A stretch of DNA of 64,000 nt from Candidatus Roizmanbacteria bacterium (GTDB taxonomy: Bacteria; Patescibacteriota; Microgenomatia; UBA1406; GWC2-37-13), in assembly GCA_012798265.1 (NCBI GenBank), contig JAAZNM010000001.1, positions 124,001 to 188,000 on the forward strand. The letters are read 5' to 3'. Shown one piece after another: positions 33,554-40,828 of the stretch. The notes under the pieces are model-generated. The model was not told where the DNA came from. It saw only the letters and a list, made by a program, of their open reading frames with translations, and searched no databases. How positions within the stretch are numbered: the stretch's first letter is position 1; each line of letters opens with the position of its first letter. The position numbers were made by a program, and so were the translations under genes.

Positions 33554-34842
33554 AATAAAACCGGTTTAACTCCTAAATGGCTTAACCTCTGCCAAAAATC
33601 AGGAAACGACTTTCCAACTACGTCCGGATCTTCTATCTTCATTCCCTCTATTCTGCTCCCGGCGACCGCAAAAGCCATCGCCATCCGGTGGTCACCATAA
33701 GTATTGATCAGACAACTGCTCGGACAGCCGCCTTCTATAATGATTGAATCATTGGTCGTTTTGCTTTTTATTCCCATCTTTATAAGTTCGTTTTTTATTG
33801 CTTGTAACCTATCCGTTTCTTTTATCTTCAAGGTCGCCAATCCTGTAATCTTGGTTTTTCCTTTGGCAAAAGCCGCTACCACAGCCAGCGTCTGAGCCGT
33901 ATCCGGCATCAGACTCATATCCACCTCTATCCCTTTAAGTTTTGCCGTACCCTCAACCTCAATCCAACGCTCCGGGATGTTTTTCTTTATCCGACAACCC
34001 ATTCTTTTTAGAACATCGGCAAACCCGATATCGCCTTGAACGGAAAGGGGATTAATATTTTTGACTTTTATGCGACTTCGGGTAAGAGCCGCTACCGCCC
34101 AAAAGTACGAAGCACCGGAACTATCGGCTTCTACCTCATAACGGACAGGGGAATAGTATTGGTTTTTTTCGATCAAGTACTCTCGGTAATGATTGTTTTT
34201 TACCCTAACTCCGAAATCTTTTAATCCTCCGATTGTCATATCTATATAGGACCGGGAGATTGACCTACCCAAAACCTTAATCTTCAGTTTTTCTTTTAAA
34301 ACCGGCCCGATCATCAGCAAAGCGGTAAAGTACTGGCTACTGATATCTCCCTTTACGCAAACAGTCCCTCCTTTGATATTTTTCCCATGGACAACTACCG
34401 GCGGACAGCCGGTTTGCCCCAGATAAGATATCTTTGCCCCGAGTTTGATCAAAGCGTCGACCAACTCCCTGATCGGTCGGTTACGCATTCGCTCCGAGCC
34501 GTCAAGGACAATCCGACCCGGGACAAGACAGGCGACCGCCGTCAAAAAACGCATGGCGGTGCCGGCGTGATTTAAGTCAAGAACCAAGTCCTTTTTTTTG
34601 AAATAACCGCCATCGCCAATAACCTCTGCCTGATCTTTCATACGCCGAATCCTTATTCCCAGTTTTTTCAGGCAGTTGATCATTGTGATACTATCGTTAC
34701 TCTCCGATATTCCGGAAATAAGACTTTTACCATGAGCCAGTGAAGCCATGACTAAAGCCCGGTTGGTATAACTTTTTGAACCGGGGATAACTACGCTTTG
34801 TGTAACCGGTTTTGATAAAGGCCTCAACTCAATTATTTTCAT
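33550..34842 (-). CDS. aroA: EPSP synthase
   Basis: Joins shikimate-3-phosphate and PEP. PGSKSYTNRALVMASLAHG near the start and TYGDHRMAMAFAVAG near the end are classic. The PEP loop reads LNHAGTAMRFLTA where E. coli has LGNAGTAMRPL, so the Gly that interacts with glyphosate is replaced; insensitivity is possible but untested. The start at 34842 (430 residues) overlaps aroB by 14 bases; an upstream ATG at 34953 adds 37 residues without family similarity, within aroB. Confidence 0.95.
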   Translation of the reverse strand: MKIIELRPLSKPVTQSVVIPGSKSYTNRALVMASLAHGKSLISGISESNDSITMINCLKKLGIRIRRMKDQAEVIGDGGYFKKKDLVLDLNHAGTAMRFLTAVACLVPGRIVLDGSERMRNRPIRELVDALIKLGAKISYLGQTGCPPVVVHGKNIKGGTVCVKGDISSQYFTALLMIGPVLKEKLKIKVLGRSISRSYIDMTIGGLKDFGVRVKNNHYREYLIEKNQYYSPVRYEVEADSSGASYFWAVAALTRSRIKVKNINPLSVQGDIGFADVLKRMGCRIKKNIPERWIEVEGTAKLKGIEVDMSLMPDTAQTLAVVAAFAKGKTKITGLATLKIKETDRLQAIKNELIKMGIKSKTTNDSIIIEGGCPSSCLINTYGDHRMAMAFAVAGSRIEGMKIEDPDVVGKSFPDFWQRLSHLGVKPVLL

Positions 34843-35911
34843 AAGCGATTTTGACCATTTTATTAACTGATAATATTTCTTTATTGCACTCAACCTGACC
34901 GATCGCTGTCGGCAAACTCCACAAGACTCTTCCGGACTGATTTTTTTTGTCAACCAGTATTTTTTTAATGATTTTTTTTACCGGGATATGAGGCGTCGTT
35001 ATCGGCAGTCCGGCATTTTTTATCGCATCTTTTATCCGCAGATAGTCTTTTTCCTTCAATAACCCCGACAGACAAGCCAGTTTGCTTTCGATGACCATCC
35101 CGATACCGACCGCCTCTCCATGAAGTAGGGGTCTGTCGGTCGCTTGACTTAACGACTCGATCGCATGACCTACCGTATGACCGAAGTTCAATATCTTTCG
35201 CTTCCCCAGCATCTCTTTTTCATCCTTTTCCATAATGGCCGTTTTTATCAAACAGGATTTTTTTACGATCTCAATCAACTCTTTGCTGGAAAAATCAACT
35301 GGTTTTTTGCCGACGACCGACTCGAAATATTTTTTGTCGGCGACTATGCCGTGTTTAATGACCTCGGCCATACCGGAAATCAGCTCTCTTTCCGGAAGAG
35401 TTGACAAAAAGACGACATCGGTTAATACGGCTTTCGGTTGATTGAAAATACCTATATTGTTTTTTATCCCAAAAAAATTAAGTCCTGTTTTTCCGCCGAC
35501 ACCGGCATCCACCTGAGACAGCAAGGTTGTCGGAATATTTACGAAATCTATTCCTCTCATGTAGGTTCCGGCACAGAACCCGCCAAGGTCACAGACAACC
35601 CCACCGCCAAGATTGACGACAACCGACCGTCGATCAAGTTTGGACTGGACCATTTTTTTCCAGATCGTACGAACCGTATCGATATTTTTTTCCGCTTCGC
35701 CGTTTTTAATGACTGCGACAACAGCGTTTTTACCGACGGCCCTTGTGATTTTTTTTAGCCAAAAACCAGCCACGACGTTGTCGGTCAAAACCATAACCTG
35801 AGAATAACCATTGAGATTAATTAAACCGACTATATTCCCCAACAAATTCTTGCCAATATAAATTGGGTAGCTTAAACATTGTCTATCTAATTTGATCAGT
35901 ATTTTTTCCAT
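34829..35911 (-). CDS. aroB: 3-dehydroquinate synthase
   Basis: NAD- and metal-dependent cyclisation of DAHP. NLGGGVVCDLGGFCAGTYMR (about 100), NIPTTLLSQVDAGVGGKTGL (about 128) and LNFGHTVGHAIESL (about 242, metal-binding His) are intact. The 360-residue length is standard. It follows the DAHP synthase gene by six bases. Confidence 0.97.
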   Translation of the reverse strand: MEKILIKLDRQCLSYPIYIGKNLLGNIVGLINLNGYSQVMVLTDNVVAGFWLKKITRAVGKNAVVAVIKNGEAEKNIDTVRTIWKKMVQSKLDRRSVVVNLGGGVVCDLGGFCAGTYMRGIDFVNIPTTLLSQVDAGVGGKTGLNFFGIKNNIGIFNQPKAVLTDVVFLSTLPERELISGMAEVIKHGIVADKKYFESVVGKKPVDFSSKELIEIVKKSCLIKTAIMEKDEKEMLGKRKILNFGHTVGHAIESLSQATDRPLLHGEAVGIGMVIESKLACLSGLLKEKDYLRIKDAIKNAGLPITTPHIPVKKIIKKILVDKKNQSGRVLWSLPTAIGQVECNKEILSVNKMVKIAYENN

Positions 35912-35917
35912 ATGAGT

Positions 35918-36856
35918 TCAGATCTCCGGAGACACAAGATCCCGTATCTCTGATAACCGACAACACAGTTCGGCCAACTCTTTTACAGATATGTGTTGTT
36001 CCGTATCTGTCTTTGAACGGCCGGATTCGATCAATATTCCGTCGTACAAATAGGTATCGTCGTCTATCTTGACTCTCATCGCCTCAATTACCGCCCCCAC
36101 TATGGCACCCCGCAACTTCGGACCAAAAGTATGGCTCGGATCAAAAAATAATTTGCATTTCGTCGCCTGTTTGACTCGGCGGGCAATATGGTGAACCGGT
36201 AAACTCCGGTAATCTCCTTTATTGGCCACATCTACTCCCCGATGAATGAAGACCAGGTTTCCGTCAAAACCGGGTTCAATAAGACCGGTATATTTGGCAA
36301 GACCCATCCAGGTTTTTTCCATGGAAGTCTGACTGACCGAATCATCTCCCAACCATTTTCCGTTTTTTAAGCCAATTAACCATTGGTTGCGCTTTGCGTA
36401 AATACCCATTTTCAAAACCGGCCAGCCCAGCTGATTGACCGCCGGATTCCAGATCATGAGTTTTCCTTTAGGAATTAACCTTTCGAAAAGGGGTAGTTGA
36501 ACCAAAGGGCTCATTATTTCAGTCGCCACCAACATACCGGTTGCCCTTATGACTTTATCGGCCATCTTTATGCTGGGGAGCTGCTTCATACCCAATACTG
36601 ACTTTCCTGAGAGCAAAAGATCGAGATTTTTCATAAAAACCGGGAAGTCTATCCCCATATTTTTTCCTTCCCTGTTTAAGGCGGTCCTTGATTTCAGACC
36701 GACGATCCGGGTACCATAAACCGCCTTTTGCCTCCGTCCGAAACGATTGGTTATCTTTATCTCCGAAATATTGCCGATATCGTCAATATTGTCTTTATCA
36801 ACGGAACAAGGTCCGGCGATTATAATAAGTTTTTTATTTAAAACGTTTTTACCCAT
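35918..36856 (-). CDS. aroF: DAHP synthase, divergent
   Basis: Commits PEP and erythrose-4-phosphate to the shikimate pathway. KLIIIAGPCSVDKDN holds the metal-binding Cys, and DPSHTFGPKLRGAI and DTEQHISVKELAEL match the DAHP/KDO8P synthase fold. The phosphate-binding loop reads GLKSRTALNREGKNMG in place of the usual KPRTSPY or KPRTTVGW, and the central region is also unusual. No regulatory ACT or chorismate-mutase domain is attached. The start at 36856 leaves four bases after the kinase gene; an earlier ATG at 36913 overlaps it. Confidence 0.82.
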   Translation of the reverse strand: MGKNVLNKKLIIIAGPCSVDKDNIDDIGNISEIKITNRFGRRQKAVYGTRIVGLKSRTALNREGKNMGIDFPVFMKNLDLLLSGKSVLGMKQLPSIKMADKVIRATGMLVATEIMSPLVQLPLFERLIPKGKLMIWNPAVNQLGWPVLKMGIYAKRNQWLIGLKNGKWLGDDSVSQTSMEKTWMGLAKYTGLIEPGFDGNLVFIHRGVDVANKGDYRSLPVHHIARRVKQATKCKLFFDPSHTFGPKLRGAIVGAVIEAMRVKIDDDTYLYDGILIESGRSKTDTEQHISVKELAELCCRLSEIRDLVSPEI

Positions 36857-36860
36857 AGAT

Positions 36861-37775
36861 CTACAAAAAATTTTCAATTGATAAAGGTTGTTTCTGTTGA
36901 GCCGTCTTTTCAAACTTTTCTATCTCTTTTTTTGTCGGAATCGCCGATCCGTTGCCGATCTTGGTACACTGAAGTCCGGCGACCAAGTTGGCATATCGCA
37001 CCGATCTATCAAGCGACCAGTTTTTTAAAACCCCATATCCAAAAGCGGCCCTGAAAACATCACCGGCCCCAAGGACATCGACTGCGGCGATTTTATAAGC
37101 CGGAATGATTTTTATTTTTCCGTTCTGGCAGACAAGGCTGCCGAGCGGACCGGCGGTAATAATTATTGGTTTTCTGAATTTTTTATTCAGATATCTTAGC
37201 TTTTTCCCCAGATCGTCTTTTGGACAGATTTTTATCAAACTCTCTATCGGTAAAATTACAAACTCGACTTGGTGTAACATCTTCATCACTTTTTTTGACA
37301 CTTCGACCGAAGGATCGAAGATTATTTTTGAAGACGGCCTTTTTTTTCTGATAATTTTTTTAAAAATCAGCGGCTCATGCCTATCCAACACGATTAGATC
37401 AGCCTCTTGGATAATTTTGTCCGGAATATCCTTTATCGGATCCCGGGTGCTTTTGTCTTTGATTATCGTTCGTGAACCGTTATCGCCGTTGACCAAAACC
37501 ATATGGGTTTTTGTCTGAGACTGAAAACAAGGAACAAGGTCAATATTTTCTTTCATCAGTTTTTTCGCAATTTCCTTTCCCGACAGGTCTTTTCCGAGTG
37601 TCGTAATTAAAGTACATTGTCCTCCCAGCCTCGATAACAGAATCAAAGCCGGGCTGACAAAACCACCTAAAGAATACTCCGTCTTGACAACGTCTGTTTT
37701 TATCCCTTCGGACGGATAAGACTGCAATAGACAGATTCTGTCCAAAACCGTTTCTCCAACACCTAATATTTTCAT
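36861..37775 (-). CDS. PfkB-family carbohydrate kinase, first gene of the aromatic operon
   Basis: The 304-residue protein has the ribokinase/PfkB fold: MKILGVGETVLDRI at the N-terminus, a Gly-Gly substrate segment (SLGGFVSPALILLSRLGG), and the signature VDVLGAGDVFRAAFGYG with the catalytic Asp near residue 243. Substrate is unknown. Its position behind the attenuator and before DAHP synthase suggests a task in supplying or tuning precursor (for example sugar phosphate) for aromatic synthesis, but that is inference. An ATG 15 bases upstream at 37790 is an alternative start. Confidence 0.83.
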   Translation of the reverse strand: MKILGVGETVLDRICLLQSYPSEGIKTDVVKTEYSLGGFVSPALILLSRLGGQCTLITTLGKDLSGKEIAKKLMKENIDLVPCFQSQTKTHMVLVNGDNGSRTIIKDKSTRDPIKDIPDKIIQEADLIVLDRHEPLIFKKIIRKKRPSSKIIFDPSVEVSKKVMKMLHQVEFVILPIESLIKICPKDDLGKKLRYLNKKFRKPIIITAGPLGSLVCQNGKIKIIPAYKIAAVDVLGAGDVFRAAFGYGVLKNWSLDRSVRYANLVAGLQCTKIGNGSAIPTKKEIEKFEKTAQQKQPLSIENFL

Positions 37776-37795
37776 ATTATTTATTGCCATATACT

Positions 37796-37819
37796 AAAAA
37801 ACCCCGCGCTTGGCGGGGT
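37796..37819 (-). terminator. Attenuator terminator (segments 3:4)
   Basis: On the minus strand ACCCCGC (37819-37813), loop CAAGC, GCGGGGT (37807-37801): a perfect 7-bp stem, followed by six T ending at 37796. It lies directly before the first structural gene of the aromatic operon, so it must be bypassed for expression. Confidence 0.85.
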
Positions 37820-37842
37820 ATTGGGATTTTATAATTTAGCTA

Positions 37843-37917
37843 CTAAAAAATCTCCCCGCGCTTAGTGGGGTAAAAGTAAAAATAAAATTTTTTAGTGACT
37901 AAACCAAAATTACTCAT
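37843..37917 (-). CDS. Phe/Tyr leader peptide of the aromatic operon
   Basis: A 24-codon ORF starting with ATG 9 nt after the -10 box and ending with TAG. Residues 11-16 are FYFYFY; two further Phe are at 4 and 24, so 8 of 24 codons are Phe or Tyr. The run sits just upstream of hairpin segment 1, and codons 17-22 are encoded by segments 1 and 2. There is no Trp codon. The layout matches leader peptides such as PheL and TrpL: a ribosome stalled at Phe/Tyr codons would cover segment 1, freeing segment 2 to pair with 3. A ribosome that reaches the TAG would have its rear edge near 37861 and cover segment 2, allowing the 3:4 terminator. The ORF is too short for standard gene callers. Confidence 0.82.
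   Translation of the reverse strand: MSNFGLVTKKFYFYFYPTKRGEIF
37845..37871 (-). terminator. First attenuator hairpin (segments 1:2)
   Basis: ACCCCAC (37871-37865) can pair with GCGGGG (37859-37854) with one A-C mismatch, followed by T6 (37850-37845). It lies inside the leader ORF. Segment 2 can alternatively pair perfectly with segment 3 (CCCCGC, 37818-37813), which would prevent the downstream terminator. Confidence 0.65.
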
Positions 37918-37926
37918 CGCGTAACA

Positions 37927-37955
37927 AGTATATCAGGCAATAGTTTGAACGTCAA
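37927..37955 (-). promoter_or_regulatory. Promoter of the aromatic operon
   Basis: TTGACG (37955-37950), exactly 17 nt, TATACT (37932-37927). Predicted transcription start is about 37920, two or three bases before the leader-peptide ATG. Confidence 0.75.
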
Positions 37956-37987
37956 GAAGAAAGTAACTGTTGGTCGACAACTCAGGT

Positions 37988-37993
37988 TATAAT
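37988..37993 (+). promoter_or_regulatory. -10 box, leaderless start of GH39-like gene
   Basis: TATAAT ends 6 nt before the ATG at 38000. The -35 region is weak. It is divergent from the aromatic promoter. Confidence 0.55.
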
Positions 37994-37999
37994 AATATT

Positions 38000-39394
38000 A
38001 TGAGGAAAGTTTCCCTTGTTTTTTTTATCCGGATATTGGTTGTCGTCATCCTGACCGTCGTCTTATTTACGGGTTTCCGATATTTCTCAAAAGCCGCTCC
38101 CGTCAAAGCCGATATCGTCATCGATACCCGCCGCATTACCGGTATTATCCCGGCCAACTGGAAAGCTCTTGCCCAAGGAGGTGAAGAATCGGGCGTCAGG
38201 ATGATGAGCAACGTCATACCTCAAATAGCCGGCTTGTTTCCCCGTTACATCAGGATCGATCACGTCTACGATTTTTATGATGTCGTAAAAAGGGAGGACG
38301 GCCGACTTGTCTTTGACTGGAGAAGATTGGACGAGACCGTCTGCGATATCTATCATACCGGCGCTAAACCGTTTCTGTCTTTGGGATATATGCCCGAATC
38401 CCTATCCGGGGATAAATCATTGGTGTCAAAACCGCTAAACTGGGACGAATGGTCGCTTGCCGTACAAAAAACCATCGAAAGATACAGCGGCCGGCAAACA
38501 CGGATATGCGACCAGGTCTTTGGAGCACTTCTTGAAGACGTATATTATGAAGTATGGAACGAACCTGACCTTGAGACCTTCGGGAAGTGGAGCCTTTATC
38601 CCGGACAAAAAAGCTATCTGGATCTTTACCGTTATTCGGTGATCGGCGCCCAAAACGCCAAAGATGTAAATCATTTTTTAATCGGCGGTCCGGCAACTAC
38701 CGCCGCCTACAAAAATTGGTTTAGGCTTTTTGCAGACTTTATCATAGATAACAACTTGCGGATCGATTTTCTATCTTGGCATCATTATTCGAAAAAACCC
38801 GATGATTTTTACCAGGATATAGAAAATATCGATGAGTGGTTGTCGGAAGACAAATACGTCCGTTTCCGCCATCTGCAAAAAATTATCAGCGAATGGGGCT
38901 ATGATTCCCAGCCCAATCCGATTGCCGATACCAATCTTGGAGGCGCTTATACGGTGGCCTCCATCAGGAATTTGATTGAACAACAAGTTGAGATGGGTTT
39001 CAGTTTTGAAGTCAAGGACGGCCTTTCTCCCAGCTGGGGCATTCTTACCAGGGAAGGTAATAAAAAACCCAGATACTTTGCTTTGCAGATGCTCAACATA
39101 CTTGATCGGGCACGTTTGGACGTGAGCGGCGAAGGTACCTATATCAAAGCTATATCCAGCACCAGTCCCGGCCGGATTGCTTTGATTATGGTAAACTACG
39201 ACCCTGACGGAAAAAACTACGAACTTGTCCCCGTTACTTTCAAAAATATCGTTCCCGGGACGTACACGATAACCGAAACCAGTCTTGACGGAAAAAAAGT
39301 TGAAACCAAACTCATGATAGAAGATTCCGTTCTAAAAAAATCGATTTTGATGATTCCCAACTCGGTCGTAACCGTCGAGCTGGTTAAAGAATAA
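38000..39394 (+). CDS. Secreted or membrane-anchored GH39-like glycoside hydrolase
   Basis: The 464-residue protein has an N-terminal hydrophobic segment (about 8-27) and then a TIM-barrel matching glycoside hydrolase family 39 (beta-xylosidase/iduronidase-like). The acid/base Glu is in YYEVWNEPDLETF (about 183), and the nucleophile Glu in KIISEWGYDSQP (about 297). RYIRIDHVYDFYDV near 80 and FLSWHHYSKKP near 257 also fit. A beta-sandwich C-terminal part follows (GRIALIMVNYDPDGKNYELV). It may trim polysaccharides at the cell surface or of a host. I use the ATG at 38000 next to the -10 box, not the one at 37970. Confidence 0.85.
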   Translation: MRKVSLVFFIRILVVVILTVVLFTGFRYFSKAAPVKADIVIDTRRITGIIPANWKALAQGGEESGVRMMSNVIPQIAGLFPRYIRIDHVYDFYDVVKREDGRLVFDWRRLDETVCDIYHTGAKPFLSLGYMPESLSGDKSLVSKPLNWDEWSLAVQKTIERYSGRQTRICDQVFGALLEDVYYEVWNEPDLETFGKWSLYPGQKSYLDLYRYSVIGAQNAKDVNHFLIGGPATTAAYKNWFRLFADFIIDNNLRIDFLSWHHYSKKPDDFYQDIENIDEWLSEDKYVRFRHLQKIISEWGYDSQPNPIADTNLGGAYTVASIRNLIEQQVEMGFSFEVKDGLSPSWGILTREGNKKPRYFALQMLNILDRARLDVSGEGTYIKAISSTSPGRIALIMVNYDPDGKNYELVPVTFKNIVPGTYTITETSLDGKKVETKLMIEDSVLKKSILMIPNSVVTVELVKE

Positions 39395-39403
39395 GATACG
39401 TGT

Positions 39404-39409
39404 TAAAAT
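39404..39409 (+). promoter_or_regulatory. -10 box, leaderless start of cysS
   Basis: TAAAAT ends 6 nt before the cysS ATG at 39416, overlapping the end of the gap after the GH39-like gene. Confidence 0.5.
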
Positions 39410-39415
39410 GGATTC

Positions 39416-40825
39416 ATGAAACTTTATAACACCCTTTCCCGCTTAACTGAAGACTTCCGACCGCTCAATCCTCCATATGTCACTCTCTATTGTTGCGGCC
39501 CCACCGTATACGATTTTTCCCATATCGGTCACTATCGGACTTATGTCGGCAACGACGTCATCCGCAAAACCCTGACCTATCTCGGCTACAAAGTTAAACA
39601 CGTCATGAATATAACTGACGTCGGACACCTTTCCGACGACGCTGATGCCGGAGAAGACAAAATGGAAAAAGGGGCAAAAAAATACAAAAAAACCGTCTGG
39701 GACGTCGCTGAATTTTATACAGACTTCTTTTTTAAGGCTAACGATGCTTTTAATATAAACCGTCCCGATATCGTCTGTAAAGCGACCAAACATATCGGCG
39801 ACATTATCAATCTCATCAAAAAGATCGAAAAAAAAGGTTTTACTTATATGACCGATGAAGCCCTGTACTTCGACGTAACGAAATTCGACGGATACGATCG
39901 TTTGTCTGGCCAGAACACCGACGAAAAAAAACAGGCGGTTCGCGAAGAGGTCGTTGTCGACAAAAATAAAAAACATCCGGCCGACTTTGTCCTGTGGTTC
40001 AAAAGGACGGGTCGGTTCAAAAACCACACTATGCACTGGGACTCGCCTTGGGGCGACGGCTTTCCGGGTTGGCACATAGAGTGCTCGGCCATGAGCATGA
40101 AATACCTCGGAGACCAGATAGATATTCATACGGGCGGCGTCGATCATATCCCGCTGCACCATCCAAACGAGATAGCCCAGTCGGAAAGCGCTACCGGCAA
40201 ACATCCTTTTGTCAAATACTGGGTCCATCATAACTTTCTTCTTGTCGACAACCAAAAGATGAGCAAATCACTAAACAACTTTTTTACTATCGAAGACATC
40301 AAAAAAAATCGCATCCATCCTCTGGCTATCCGTCTTTTGTTTCTTCAGACCCACTACCGGAAAGAGATGAACTTCACATGGGAGTCGGCTAGAAGCGCTC
40401 AGGAAGCGTATTATAGACTCAAGGAATATGTTTCCGTTTTAAAAAACCAATCAGAAAGGGTCAATCTTTCCCAGGAAAAAATGGAGAAAATAGAAAAGTT
40501 CAAGCAGAATTTCGTCGCCGCCGTCAGCAGTGATTTTCAACTGCCCCAGGCTTTGGCGGTCGTCTGGCAGATGATTAAATCCAACATCCCGTCAGCCGAT
40601 AAGCTTGACCTGCTTTTTGATTTTGATAACATCTTAGGCCTCGGGCTTAACGAACTTGAGACCTATACCATTCCTCAAACCGTCAATCAGCTGGCCGAAA
40701 GGCGTCTCAAAGCTCGACTTGAAAAGGATTTTGGGAAATCCGATGAACTCAGGAAGAAAATCGAATCATTTGGCTACACGATCATCGATACTGAAAACGG
40801 CTTTGATTTAAAAAAACGCAATTGA
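39416..40825 (+). CDS. cysS: Cysteinyl-tRNA synthetase
   Basis: Class I synthetase of 469 residues. Zinc and HIGH region YCCGPTVYDFSHIGHYRTY (residues 27-45), ADFVLWFKRT, GWHIECSAMSMKYLG (zinc Cys/His) and KMSKSLNNFF (about 282) are all present. The HIGH motif is HIGH in FSHIGHYR. It is followed after three bases by the Mur ligase gene. Confidence 0.97.
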   Translation: MKLYNTLSRLTEDFRPLNPPYVTLYCCGPTVYDFSHIGHYRTYVGNDVIRKTLTYLGYKVKHVMNITDVGHLSDDADAGEDKMEKGAKKYKKTVWDVAEFYTDFFFKANDAFNINRPDIVCKATKHIGDIINLIKKIEKKGFTYMTDEALYFDVTKFDGYDRLSGQNTDEKKQAVREEVVVDKNKKHPADFVLWFKRTGRFKNHTMHWDSPWGDGFPGWHIECSAMSMKYLGDQIDIHTGGVDHIPLHHPNEIAQSESATGKHPFVKYWVHHNFLLVDNQKMSKSLNNFFTIEDIKKNRIHPLAIRLLFLQTHYRKEMNFTWESARSAQEAYYRLKEYVSVLKNQSERVNLSQEKMEKIEKFKQNFVAAVSSDFQLPQALAVVWQMIKSNIPSADKLDLLFDFDNILGLGLNELETYTIPQTVNQLAERRLKARLEKDFGKSDELRKKIESFGYTIIDTENGFDLKKRN

Positions 40826-40828
40826 GAG

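Noticed and set aside
39443-40255. 270-codon ORF antisense to cysS
   Set aside because: It lies wholly within cysS, which has all synthetase motifs, and its own product has no recognisable domain.
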